DNA from: Siphonodentalium dalli
Taxonomy: Eukaryota; Mollusca; Scaphopoda; Gadilida; Siphonodentaliidae
Length of the DNA stretch: 64,000 nt
Assembly: GCA_032622095.1 (NCBI GenBank)
Contig: CP136064.1
Location: 131,137,129-131,201,128 of the forward strand
Direction of reading: 5' to 3'
Shown here piece by piece: positions 36,227-48,225 of the stretch. Each line of letters starts with the position of its first letter. Positions within the stretch are counted from its first letter, which is position 1. The notes beneath the pieces were generated by a model. That model was not told the DNA's origin. It saw only the letters and a list, made by a program, of their open reading frames with translations, and searched no databases. The position numbers were made by a program, and so were the translations under genes.

Positions 36227-36854
36227 TCTAATATATATTTTGGGACTTCTGTCTGTTTGTCTGTCTGTTTGTCTGTTAGCAATGGCCGGGAAAACTGCCG
36301 GACGGATTTCGACGAAATTTGATACCTAGGGGTACTTTTTCCGGGAAGTGTTTTGGACGGGTCAAATCGTGACCCCGACCTGACCTTCAAAATTGTCAAT
36401 TCAATGGTAAAAAGTACGGATTTCGACGAAATTTGATACCTAGGGGTGCTTTTGTCCGGGGAGTGTTTTGGACGGGTCAAATTGTGACCCCGACCTGACA
36501 TTGACCTTAAAAATGGTCAATTCAAGGTCAAATATGGTAAAACGGACGGATTTCGACGAAATTCGATACCTATGGATACTTTTGTCCGGGGAGTGTTTTG
36601 GACGGGTCAAATTGTGACCCGACCTGACCTTGAAAGTCAAAATGGTCAATTCAAGGTCAAATCAGGTGAAACGGACGGATTTCGACGAAATTTGATACCT
36701 AGAGGTGCTTTTGCCGGGGGAGTGTTTTGAGCGGGTCGAATTGTGACCCCGACCTGACATTGACCTTCAAAATGGTCAATTCAAGGTCAAATCGCGCCTT
36801 TCGACGGAAAGCAGAGGGGAAACAGCCCCGACGAAATCGGGGCCCACCAGCTAG
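36227..36854 (+). mobile_element. Non-autonomous Helitron, both ends visible
   Basis: The 5' end is TC preceded by A, with TCTAATATATATTTTGGGAC and a GTCTGTCTGTTTG tract behind it. Four units follow with GATTTCGACGAAATTTGATA and GTGTTTTGGACGGGTCAAAT. The 3' end has a perfect 7-bp stem GCCCCGA/TCGGGGC (36825-36843), 7 nt, then CTAG (36851-36854), followed by T. This meets the Helitron rules of insertion between A and T, no terminal repeats and a 3' hairpin before CTRR. There is no Rep/helicase gene inside. Frames crossing it on either strand are artefacts of the tandem units. Confidence 0.85.
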
Positions 36855-38107
36855 TATAATATATTCGTCATCTTTTGACATATCAAATTATCAATACGTC
36901 TTATGCAGCAATGGAAGTAGAGATGTTTATTCTTTCCAACCGCTACCAGTACAAAGCATGTTTTGCAAGTAGATCATACACATGAAAACTGCAAAACTGA
37001 TTTTTAGTTATTGTGCTTTTATACTTTAACAGGGATTCGTCGCCCTCCGCCCAATGGACGTCAAGGAGGGAAAGTTGTGCATTGTCGCGAGGTTAAATGA
37101 GAAACAAGCAGAAACAACGAGCGAGGTATTGTCACGAAACGTGAGTCTTACTGTGTATGTGTTGTTCATTAGAAATGCCAAAACCAATTATCCAAGTCTC
37201 CACTCATTTCATTTCCAATATATTAGCTAAGTTTGAGAACAGCTTTCCCGCACACAAAAGTGGGATAGTATAGGCATAAATAGGCGTGCATGCCAACGAT
37301 ATAGCCAACCAAAGACTATATCGTTCTCGGTGCATGGTATGCACCTTCTGAGTCAGCCCTACAAAACATGATTGCGCCCTATGTATGTTTACTGCTACGC
37401 TGATCTGGCCGTGTCAATGAAGCTATGGGGTTATCTCGCAGAACAACACATTTCGGGTTTCACTCGATGCGAGTCATTTTAGGATATTGTAGTAGAACGA
37501 AGATTATGTCCTATCCCCACAATTAATATTATATTATTGATATTCTACAAGATCAGTAATATAACCAAGGCACATCAGGTATCATTTGCAGAAGATTTAA
37601 TTTAATTTCGGTAAATATACAATAAACTTTTTTTATCCGCAACATCAAATATTACGACAAATCCAAAAAGCGGACCGACGGTAAACAGGTAACGGAAACA
37701 ACTTCGATAAGAAAGGATTAATCAACAATGTCTGACGTTGCATATATAATATATTCCATTTAATAATATATAATAGTCAAATAGTAACATAATAATAAAT
37801 GTATTGTATTTGCACTGTATTTTTATTAACTGTTATATGTTTTATATTCGTTACTTGTGTTATTTTTTTAGGAATAATATTTATAAAAAAGAAAAAGTAA
37901 AAAGGAGCTGTGGGTTATCTTTGTTAAATAACGTATATTGCGGCTGTATTAGTATCGAAGAACACTTTACTGAAAACAGTATGCAATCTAATCATCACAT
38001 GATTTCATAATTTATTGTGGATCAAATAGTCATGAAACGGCGAATATTAACTTTATCTGAATTTTTTTTTAATTCGTCCTACCGAACGCAAACAATTCGT
38101 AGTGCGC
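36855..38107. other. Unassigned AT-rich sequence
   Basis: Short frames only. I saw no repeats or motifs that I can support. Confidence 0.4.
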
Positions 38108-38154
38108 GTGGCTATGGGCGGCCCTTTTAGTCGGAAATTACATGAAATAAAAGT

Positions 38155-39142
38155 TAATGGTGGTTTGTGAAAACAATAGTCTCTATTTTCAAACCAATAT
38201 ACTCCATTTCCAAACCAATAATCGTTCTTGGATTCAATAAGAGACAGTTCCGTTTTAATAGATATAGATTCATAATCAATGTTGACCGATGCAAAATTAA
38301 TGTTCTATTTTAACTTAATACTATTCATTGTTCAACTAATATCTAACAACACACAATTAGTAAGATTCGCGCATATTCAATAAACGTACATTCCGTTTCA
38401 ATAGCCATATTTTCTTAATCAATAAAGATATTTCAAACCAATAGACAATTTCCCATGATCAATGATTATCGTTATAAAACTAATAGACCTTATTGTCATT
38501 CTTATATTTAAAGGTACTCAACCCGTAAAGAGGGTCCCCATCTCAACAGTTCCAACAACAACAATCCGATCAGAGGGTCCTATATTACTATTTCTTTGGC
38601 TTTGGGGGTAAAAAATATTTGATTCGAGTCGAGGAACCCATCAAACAAAGCTCAGAGTCATTAGATATTGATTTTTGAAAATTCTTATGTTCTCGAGATG
38701 AGTACTTATAACTGCCGTCAATTTGGTAACATGCTCGAGATTTTACGGCAAAATTCTATTCAAACAGACAAGGATGGATAACTCTATAATTAAGTGGGTA
38801 ATAATAACGAATTTTTTACTATCTTCTGGGCCAGAAAGAATTCCCGATAATGAAAAATAATAGATTTCTAAAATCGATATCTAACAAATCTGAGCTTTGA
38901 TGGGTGACTTCCTCGACTCGAATCAAATATTTTTGACCCCCGAAGCCATTGAAATAGTAATTGAGAGGAGTTTTATCGGGTTGAGTACCTTTAAAAGATA
39001 TAAATTATCACCAATGCACAATTAACGTTCGTATTCGAATCAATATCTAATAGCGGAATCAACTATTTCCGGTGAAACCAATGACTAAAAATGCAGAATT
39101 AATGGACGAGTCTACAGAATTAATAGCTTCCGTTTACAAACC
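38155..39142 (+). repeat. Phased YAATR motif array, left arm
   Basis: CAATA, TAATA or CAATG cores start at 38155, 38174, 38195, 38216, 38235, 38256, 38277, 38298, 38316, 38337, 38358, 38378, 38399, 38420, 38439, 38460 and 38481. Past the inserted TTAA element they continue at 39041, 39060, 39079, 39100, 39121 and 39142. Spacing is 21 bp in most cases, with 18-20 in the others. The core is usually preceded by AAc, AAt or TTt. The roughly 13 bases between cores are unrelated to each other, unlike an ordinary minisatellite. Confidence 0.85.
38508..38994. mobile_element. TTAA element (479 bp) with verified empty site
   Basis: TTAA + AGGTACTCAACCCG ... CGGGTTGAGTACCT + TTAA. The opposite arm of the giant foldback, near 52612, reads the flanks continuously with one TTAA. 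This proves both the insertion and its TTAA duplication. The interior carries AAAATATTTGATTCGAGTCG twice in inverse order and no coding frame. Confidence 0.95.
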
Positions 39143-39259
39143 AATGAACGCTAGGGGCGCCACCAATCTTAAATTAACGCTAGGGGCGCCACCAATCTTG
39201 CTGGAGTCACCTAACTGCAAAATCCGTGACGTCAACATGGGATATCCCCGCTGCCAAAA

Positions 39260-41081
39260 ATAAATGCATGTTCTCAAACATTTTCGCGTCAGAAAGTGAC
39301 CCTGAGCATGAAAACTGCGATGATATACGGACTGTGGACTATATCCTGTACCTGTAGCAGATACCGAAGATGCATTTGAGAGCTTGTTTTTAATATTGAC
39401 CCAGAATGCCGACGAAGATCTGAATTAAGCAACCGAATTTGAGGACTGTATGATGTTGATGTATCACTGTCAGTATCTATAACTCATTCACTGTCAGTAT
39501 TACTGTGATTATCACTGTTCTCAGAGTTGCAGGGATTGTCTGTCAAAATCCGGTGGAGAACTTAGGATGTGTGTGACAAGTACTAACAACAGCAGTATGA
39601 ATATGATTATGTCAACAATAACAACAACAACAACATCTCGAACACCGTAAGATAATCGTTCGATCTACTGCGTAGTGCGTACTAGCACTGTACATAGCGA
39701 CGACTTCTTCTGAAAACAACCATTGAGTGGAACCGCTTCGAACAGTCAGATGTTGATTCAGGCGATCGGTAATACTGAATGTCTGAAGGATTTATTAAAT
39801 ATGGATTCTATTTTCTAGACGTTTCATACGAGCGTCGTGGAATAGGATTCTGAACATTGCTGGAGTATTGATCAAGTAAACCTGACAGTGCGAAGAGCAC
39901 TTCAGAACTCAATCATAAGCCAACTAGAACAGAGGTCATGTCAACTTACAGGTTGCATTATACATGCATATATTGTGACCACATAAATGATATATACAAC
40001 TGCAGTGACTTCTTCATTATTTCAGTATTCGATACCATAACCATGGTCGTTCCATCCATACCATAATTTTTGGTTTTACATACCGGTACGGTACCGGATT
40101 GTTTGGTTACTTTTTTTTATTTCGTACTTTGTAGAAAATCATTTATTTGTTTCCATATGGTGTGACATACATGTAGTAACATGGTACGAAATGACCAATT
40201 GATTTCCTACATGGTACGAAACGACCAAACAATAAGGTACGAAACTACCAACAAATGGTACGAAACTACCAAAAATATGGTACGAAATGACTTAAGACGA
40301 TACAAAACGTCCTGTACCCATTTATATCTCCTCGGCAAGGGGAACAACCAGACAGTGACCCCGTAGACTAGCAGCGCCAACATCGTTGGTTTGATATTAG
40401 GCCCTATATCACCCTGAGGTAACCTCATATCACAACCAGCCTGACGTCGAAGGCTGATATGAGGCTACTGAGGGCTGAAATCAGGCCTATACTATCAAAC
40501 CAACCAAGTAATACCCTACATGTATCTATTAATTATGAGTGACATCACAAAAAATTGGTATCTATGCCTATTCTAACAGTGAAATAGAATTGCACCATGT
40601 CAAAGCCATACCGTGTATTACTCAGATCGTGATGTCATAAAATCATACATGTATTACTCTTAATTAGTGATGTCGTAAAATGATATTACTCGATTTAGGG
40701 CAAATTGAAGTGATATTCACCTAAGTACAAAGGAGTTTGATAACAAGCCATACCGTGCAAAAATGTCATATCTAATTAATAATTTTCGAACAAATTTTGG
40801 ACCGATATACATGTACCCTGTAGCCATCTGTAGGAAACTTCCTTCCAAGGGGGTGCTGTCGGAACATACATGTATCAAGGTGGACACCCTCCCCAATGGG
40901 AGACTCGTATCCATGCCCATTGGAAATAAATGATAATGTGCAATGGATGAATAGGTTGCTGGCATTTCATACCATGGAAGTTTGACATAGAGATGTTTCG
41001 CACCAGGGTTCTGGACATTTCATACCAGTTCCTGTATAATTTCGACAATTCGTACCGGTATTATTTAAAAAAAAAATGACA
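39260..41081. other. Extra sequence in the left arm, unassigned
   Basis: It is absent from the right arm. It has an ACAACAACAACA tract near 39620 and no recognised gene. The array at 40179-40290 lies within it. Confidence 0.4.
40179..40290 (+). repeat. ATGGTACGAAAYGACCAA array
   Basis: Five copies of ATGGTACGAAAcgACCAA at intervals of 21-30 bp. Related single copies are at 41715-41760 and, inverted, near 40963 and 41020. Confidence 0.85.
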
Positions 41082-41514
41082 TTAAAGGTACTCAGTCCGA
41101 TTCGATGGTTCCCATATCATCATATTTCAACAACAGCAACACCATTTTTTGAAATGCCACTTCGTTTACCAGAATCGATTAATGCCCCAAAAATAATGCT
41201 AACTAGTCAAATATAGTATACAATTGCCCAAAAATTTATCAATATTTTGTTCAATGAAATTTTGCGGGTTTGTCAAATATCTGACACAACAAAAGCCACT
41301 TTCTTGTTTAGTTATCCATCTTCATCCGTCCTCTTTCGACTTTTTATTGGGCCACTGAAAATTATCGATGGTGAAAAATAATAGATTTCAAAAATCGATA
41401 TCTGATCACTCTCGGCTTTGATGGGTGGGTTCCTCAACTGAAAACAAATATGTTTTACCCCGAAGCCAAGGAAATAGTAATATTCAAGCGTTAATTCGGA
41501 TTATGCATCTTTAA
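41082..41514. mobile_element. TTAA element (425 bp)
   Basis: TTAA + AGGTACTCAGTCCGATTCG at the left and TTCGGATTATGCATCT + TTAA at the right. Internal blocks (AAATGCCACTTCGTTTA, AATAATGCTAAC, GGCTTTGATGGGTgG) match the other copies. The divergent right terminus is the same as that of the 729-2451 copy, defining a subfamily. Confidence 0.85.
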
Positions 41515-42752
41515 CTTTGTCGCGACAATTTCAATTTGTTCATTTTGTTTCGAAAAAAAAAGAAAGAAATATGTTAACATGTACATGTCGGGTTGTCATC
41601 ATCACGAACGTTAAATCATGATCATGTTCGCTTTCATTAAGTTAACACGATTAAAATAATTTTTCACATACATGTACGAATGACCATTCATCATTTTTGG
41701 GAATCAACGAAACATACCAATATATGGTGTGAAATGACCAAAAAACATGGCACGAAACAATTAAATGTGTCATTCAAATCAAGGGTACAAACTGGCCATA
41801 GTAGGAAAAGTCGTTTGAGCCATCCAACAGACCTGGGTGAATCGCCGGGCGATCGGTCTTCCACAGTAAGGATGCATCTGGGAAGAGGGGAGTCAATCTA
41901 ATTAACTGTTATCTATAACCAATACTTAAAAACAATAACAATTTATTCTGATTTCTTTTGAAACACACAGAATAATTATTTACTGAGAATATTCAATATA
42001 AACATGTACAAATTCTCAAACAAAGGGAATTTCAATGTTCAAGAAATTTAGAGTCCCCTCTTACTATGGGAGGCCCTTTTCACATTTATTATTTATTTGC
42101 GCTCAAGCACAAATATTTGCGCTTAAGCATAAATCATTTGGGCTTAAGCGAATGTCATTTGCGCTTAAGCACAAATATGTGTCTATCAATTTATTTGCGC
42201 TTAAGCGAAAATCATTTGCGCTTAAGTGTAAATGATTTGCGCTTAAGCGCAAATAGCTAACACTCCTTTACTTCCCTCTGATTGTGAATGATGGAGTCCA
42301 TCTCATAGTATATTATTATGGGCCCATAGTAGTAGCCCATACAGACTGGAAAGTTGAAAAGTCAAAAGCATCTCTGTCTCTGGTGTCCCAAAAAGCTCTA
42401 GTATATTTTATTAAAGGAACATCTCCTGCACAAATATATATCATTTCCATGGTCATAGAAGGGGAATTATGGGTTACTGGGGGCTTGCTTCCTTCGTGGT
42501 GTACATGTACTTATTGAATAGAAATAGGGGAAAAACATATTTTCATATTATCAGCATCCCTGTCCCTAAGAATTTGTGTCTCCATCCCAGAGATCTATTA
42601 CATTTTATAAAAGAGACATATCCTGTACAGATCTATACCATTTCCATGGTCATAAAAGGTACGGGTATCTAGGGATCACTGGGGATTGCTTCCCTCATAT
42701 GATGGGCCTATATAGACTTGAGTGCAAGCCTGTCAGTGCAAGTCTGTCATTT

Positions 42753-42845
42753 GCAGAATGAGGTCCCCAGAGGGTGAATTTTGTGACGCTACACCGCATA
42801 GTGGGCTAGCATCACTAAATTTACCCTCTGGGGACCTCATTCTGC
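42753..42845. repeat. 93-bp palindrome, copy 1
   Basis: GCAGAATGAGGTCCCCAGAG at one end, its inverse at the other, and a GCTA.cCCGC-type inner hairpin. It is flanked by GTCATTT on the left and TTAGGGCC on the right. Confidence 0.9.
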
Positions 42846-43048
42846 TTAGGGCCCTCAACTGCTATGGCAGTCATAGGATCAGATTGAAGTTCCCCAGTTG
42901 AAGTTGGTGACGTTCACCCATTTGGAGCCTCGATTATGGATTTTATCTTCTGCAAATTAGGGGATATAGAAACTTCCCAGATGGGAAAACGTAACTAAAA
43001 ACAATGTTAATTTGATACCATAGTTACTTCCCAGAAGATGAGGCCTAA

Positions 43049-43141
43049 GCAGAATGAGGTCCCCAGAGGGTGAATTTAGTTATGCTAGCCCGCTATGCAG
43101 GGTAGCATCACTAAATTCACCCTCTATGGACCTCATTCTGC
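43049..43141. repeat. 93-bp palindrome, copy 2
   Basis: Same unit as 42753-42845. Its flanks are reversed (GGCCTAA on the left, AAATGACAGAC on the right), so copies 1 and 2 together form a larger inverted pair. Confidence 0.9.
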
Positions 43142-43309
43142 AAATGACAGACACTCTATTTGCAGGCTTGCTTGAGTGATGTGTTAGGCCTATGCCATTT
43201 AAAATTAATTCAGGGAGATCAATGCATTAATTTCTATTTCCACTTAAGCGCAAATGATTTGTGATTAAACGTAAAATATTTGCACTTAAGCGCAAAAATT
43301 CATAAGTAA

Positions 43310-43925
43310 TTGTATGTCATAATTTGCAAAGTTCTGTCAAATTCTTGTTAAAATATTATGACTAGATTCATAACGGTGATATTTGGTTAAATTTCATACC
43401 GAGTTATGTATAATCTAATTATTGAGGGATCGGGAGGGACTTGGATCATACGAATGACATATATTCATTGCTCCAATTATCTCTTAACATGAGCAATACA
43501 AAATGAAGTCACATTTCCGAACCAGTTCCATACAGCAGAACCTGATCTAGAAGATATTAGCGAAAAAACGTCAAATTCCCTCTTTCAGCTGTCATTTTGA
43601 CGACCATCTTGGGCGGGGAGTTCCAATTTTACCCTAAAAATGTGGCATTATATCTCTCAGAGTTATTCGTACTGAATATGCCTAATTTTAAATCGTATAT
43701 TTCATGGTAAGATTACTTGCGACATTTAGTAAATTATATAACCACGAAACACTCTTTAAATTTGGAAAATCCCTTAAAAGAGGGGTTAAATTGAAATTCC
43801 AGCGTGGCTCCATATCTAATACCAATACGTATGTAAATATGTACATATGTCCGCATATGTGCAAAGTTTCATGCTTTAGTCAGACAAATTAATAATTGTC
43901 TTGAAATTTTTATTTAATCTACTCC
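43310..43925 (-). repeat. Copy of the inner arm of the 22.6-28.85 kb foldback
   Basis: It matches 27130-27740 directly and 23570-24140 in inverse, including TGAGGGATCGG, AGCGTGGCTCCATATCTAAT and the boundary TAATCTACtCCACT, which equals the inverse of AGTGGGGTAGATTA at 23567. It ends where homology between the giant foldback arms resumes. Confidence 0.85.
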
Positions 43926-45354
43926 ACTGTGTTATCACTGTGTATGAACGGAAGTGAACGCTGTATACCGGTAATCGGACATAAATAAAAGTCGCTCGCC
44001 TCAGCTTGACTACGGTACGTATATTTTCGTCTTTCCCTCCAATTGTGTAAAAATCCCAGCCCGGGTGCCAATCTGCCTCGATGAGGGGTATGTTCCGCTA
44101 CATTTTCGTACTAATTTCTTTTCATCGCCGTGTGTAGTTCTCTCGTGAATCAAGGTTAAACCTCCTATTTTCGTGCTAAAAACACGTCACGTTTGCGATC
44201 AAAAGCACATTTTTCAAACTATACCATGTCTTATTTTGTAACAAAGACATGTTTTGGATGCCTTAATATCCCAATGAAAGCCACGCTTAGCGTTTGTCCC
44301 CTGTTTCCTGTGTTTTCTCGACATACGAGCACGATTTCAAAGCGTGGTGCTCCAACAGAATTGAACGCACGGTAAGATCTGACAAAAAAACATTGAACGC
44401 ACGGTATTTTTGTTATTATTTGTATTGAACGCACGGTAACATTTCGATTACACCCTTTTACGACCGATTAGCATCATATCGCACTTTTCACAGGCCACAA
44501 ATGTACATTTTTATATTTCCACAGCCAATATTGCTACTTGTGCTAACAAATGTTTATTAAAATGGTCAAATGTCACAATCAAGATATGAGCTGCGTTAGA
44601 TCATCCTACAAATAGTCCTTGAATGTCCAATGTTTGAGATTTCCCCTTGTTTGTTATCTTAACTTGCACTTCTTTAACTATCATGAATAACCATGAAAAC
44701 CCCACACTCTTTTGTCAATGGTAGTCTTTTATATTTTAAAACTATAGATTAACTATAGTTTACAATGTGCTAGAATTTATCCAAAATACGACAAATTTGA
44801 TCTTGTTTTAGTGGAAATAAGTCACGTGATAGCATGTTCTAGAACATAACACAATATAACACAGTATAAACTATATATATACTAGTATTTTATAACTGTA
44901 AAATATTACATTCGACCAAAGATGATGGGTTTCCAAGGTTACACTCGAGAAAGCGATACCGTTTATTTGCAGATGATGGCTGGTATACAATAAATCGACA
45001 CATAATACGTGGCATCCTAAGTCGTAATGCAATGTACCACATATGGCTGTATATTTAAAGAGCGCTTTATAATTACAAAAGTTCCATATTCTAGTAACAT
45101 AAAAATACAGGGTTTTGTTTGAACATAATTGTCATGGCAGCGCACGAAAATATATAATTTAAACGAGTGACCAAATTAAACAATATTTAGAATCTGCCGC
45201 TGACATAAATCAACCCATTGTATAAGAAGAAGGAAGAAATGTTGATATTATAAAGTAATTACCCAGCTAAAGCAGGTTGCGAAATGTTACCACTCAAGCC
45301 GGTTGGTCGACTATCGTTGTCTCCTTGCAACATCCATATCTCGTGTGGTAATTT

Positions 45355-48225
45355 CTAACTAATGTTTCGATTATACCTTAAACCCCAATTTTGAACGGCA
45401 CGTGTGGAATTATGGAGCCGCTGATTTTCAGCGCGCATCACAAATAATTAAAAATAAGGACTGGCTTAAACTGACGAAAGGTTTTGGAGTAAACGAAACA
45501 GTTGAACTGTTCACTAACCATTTTTTAACTATTATGCGAGAAACTATACCTAGTCGCGTCGTTCTCATCAGACCGAAAGACAAATACTGGTTCAACAGTG
45601 AGAATGAGATTCGTAAGCAACTGAGAAAACGGGATAAACTGAGGAAAAAGGCTATTCATAGCGGAAATTTAATTGATTGGAACACTTTTAAAAAGGCGCG
45701 AAATACCTTGAATAATATGAAAAAACAGGCAAGAAAAAAATTTGAAAACAATCTACAGCATAATCTAACATCAGCAGACTCCCCGAGGTATTTTTGGAAA
45801 ATGGTTAATAATATTCTGAACCGAACCAAAAACGGATCCCTACCCTCGCTTAAGTTACTAACTGGGAACGATTCATATGAAATTATTGTCGACGATTTAT
45901 CGAAGGCAACTCTGCTAAATGACAGTTTTATCGGCAACTCCACGCTGCCCACCGCCAAACCAAACATTATTAAGGCTGTACCTCCCCCCACCATTAGTAA
46001 TGTGCCTGTAAAGACGGAAGATATATTGGAAGCTATTTCATCTCTTAAACCTAACAAGGCACACGGTCACGATGGAATAAGTGCAAGAATGCTTCTTGAA
46101 ACAAAATATGCCATCGTTCAGCCCCTCAAAATTATTTTCGAATTATGTCTCAAAGAGTGTAAATTCCCCGATGAATGGAAAAAAGCTAATGTGATTCCAA
46201 TATTTGAAAATGACGATCGCTCAAATCCTAAGAATTACAGACCGATTTCTTTACTGCCGACACTGGCGAAAGTTTTTGAAAAAGTTGTTCTTAAATATCC
46301 TTTTAAGCATTTCGAGACCAAAGGCTTCTTTTACGATTTCCAATCGGGTTTCCTTCCTGGGCATTCAACTATATTCCAACTGTTAGAACTTAGCCATTCC
46401 CTTAGCCAGGCCCTCGAGAATAAACTGCATACATGTGCTGTATTTTGTGATATATCTAAGGCATTCGAGAGGGTCTGGCACGAGGGACTGGTATATAAAC
46501 TTGAACGATGTGAAATTTCCGGACCACTTCTATCTTTCATTAATGATTATCTCTCAGATCGAAAACAAAGGGTGATGGTAAATAACACGTCTTCAGAATA
46601 TAAAAAGATACTCGCTGGTGTCCCCCGGGGATATATTATTGGCCCTTTCTTATTCTTGGTATATATTAATGATCTCGCTGAAAATATTAAATCCTTCACT
46701 AGAATGTATGCGGATGATACTTACCTCACTGCTAGCAATGGAAGTCTCCAGGACCTTGAGGATGGTGTAAATACTGATCTTTTAGCCATAAATAAATGGT
46801 CAAAACAATGGCTAGTAGTAAAACTAAGTCCATGACATTCTCTTATACCGGTGCCCAGCCCGACATACATCTTTTTCTCAGTGGTGAACCTATACCCCAA
46901 GTAGAATCACACAAACACCTTGGCTTGAACATACAGAGTGACCTAAACTGGGACAAACATATCAATGAGTTATCAAAGAAAATATATGGCCGCCTTGCAT
47001 ATTTAAGACAATTGAAATATTCTTTAAATAGGAAAACCTTAGACACAATTTATCGAGCGTACATATTGCCCCTGATGGATTACGCTGACGTTGTCTGGGA
47101 CTCCGCCCCAGCAAATGTAATTTCAAAATTAGATCGCATCCAAGCGGACGCGGGTCGAATTGTTACAGGTCTCACGCGATCCGTTCCTGTGAAAAACTTG
47201 CTAGTAGAATTGGGGTGGCAAACGTTAACAAACAGAAGGAAATCTCATAGAATGAATATCATGTATAGAATAACTAATAACAAGACCCCTAAATATCTCA
47301 ACAATCTCTTACCCACCCGCCCAGAATCAGCTGCTAGATATGATTTTAGAGATAAAACAAGTTTTCCTCCATACTCATTCAAAAGAACTGTCCATTTTGA
47401 ACACACATTTTTCCCAAATACAACTAGTGAATGGAATACCCTGTCAAATAAAATAAAAGAATCATCTTCCATTAGTATTTTTAAAACAAAATACCTAACG
47501 ACTGATCCAGTTCTTGCGCCACCAGACTATTTTAATTTCGGAAATCGCGCGATAAACATCATTCATTGCAAACTTCGAAATTACTGTAGCGATTTAAACG
47601 CTGACAAATTTTCTAACTTCATATCGGACAACCCAAGCTGTCGTTGTGGTCACCCGGCCGAAGAAGCAAATCATTATTTTTTTGTTTGTCCATTTTACAC
47701 AGATCAACGATGTTTGTTGTTTCACCAACTCGCTACCATTGGTGTACAAACTATTAATCTCGAGAAACTCCTCCTTGGAGATACTAACCTGAATAGTACA
47801 CAAAACCGGAGCATATTTAGGGCTGTTCAATTATACATAACCTCGACATCGCGGTTCAAATTTTATTAAACATCTTGATGTGCAAACCTACGCTGCAAAT
47901 GTAACATGTTGTATTATCACTACATATATAGAAGGCGAAGACTCGTCTGAGCCACCGACCCACAGGACGACCCCCCCCCCCCCCCCGCCCCCATAAAGAG
48001 AAATATCCACCGTTATTGTCACACTCGCGATTATATCATTATATTGTTATAAGTGAAACGATGTTGTATATATGAATTATAATGTTTGTGTGTTATTATA
48101 TTTTATGTTCATTTTGTGTAATACAATTATGTGGGGAGAGAGACCATTTGTAAGTTGTAAAACTTGTGTCTCAATCCCGTTGCGATATTATTATGCAATA
48201 AAATATGTTTACACTAACTAATGTT
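45355..48225 (+). mobile_element. 5'-truncated jockey/CR1-like LINE with 12-bp target duplication
   Basis: CTAACTAATGTT occurs at 45355-45366 and again at 48214-48225. In the opposite arm of the foldback (near 50400) the site is empty, with a single copy. The inserted segment (45367-48213, 2847 bp) has no endonuclease domain. It starts just before the RT region and ends shortly after AATAAAATATG with no long poly(A). 5' truncation and a short duplication are typical of LINE integration by target-primed reverse transcription. Confidence 0.95.
45402..47869 (+). pseudogene. Jockey-like reverse transcriptase, one frameshift
   Basis: The first frame (477 codons, to 46835) has the RT thumb-and-palm motifs: NYRPISLLP, CDISKAFERVWHEGL (residues 349-363, motif A), GVPRGYIIGPFLFLVYINDL (motif B, with RGY where PQGS is usual) and MYADDT (435-440, motif C, the catalytic Asp pair). 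A one-base slip around 46800-46835 moves the reading into a second frame (46796-47869). That frame has HLGLNIQSDLNWDKHI, YRAYILPLMDYADVVW and a C-terminal CRCGHPAEEANHYFFVC zinc motif, and ends in a proper stop. The upstream part is an RT-linker rich in Lys and Arg. The enzyme would copy LINE RNA at a nicked target. Here truncation and frameshift make it inactive. The clade assignment (jockey or CR1) is by motif style only. Confidence 0.95.

Larger units (their letters stand above)
42099..43300. mobile_element. Element bounded by GCGCTTAAGC arrays
   Basis: The left border has six copies of GCGCTTAAGCaCAAATnaTTT, mostly 21 bp apart. The right border (43250-43297) has three more, CACTTAAGCGCAAAT. 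The core TTTGCGCTTAAGCGCAAA is palindromic. Between the borders are two 93-bp palindromes in a mirrored setting and a duplicated AAAAG.GACATaTCCTGtACA/ATTTCCATGGTCATA stretch (42410-42470 and 42608-42660). No transposase. The element status is inferred from the symmetric borders. Confidence 0.6.

Noticed and set aside
38155-38481. CRISPR-like layout of a constant motif and variable spacers
   Set aside because: The conserved part is only 5-8 degenerate bases, the spacers are about 13 bases and the context is a eukaryotic foldback element without cas genes.
38512-38990. Classification of the TTAA family as piggyBac
   Set aside because: The TTAA duplication fits, but the termini are AGG...CCT and not CCY, and there is no transposase to decide. 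I left the superfamily open.
39260-39640. Possible transposase remnant between the foldback arms
   Set aside because: A few acidic stretches are visible in translation, but stops are frequent and no catalytic motif is present.
45656-46057. 133-codon minus-strand frame
   Set aside because: It is antisense to the intact part of the LINE reverse transcriptase frame.
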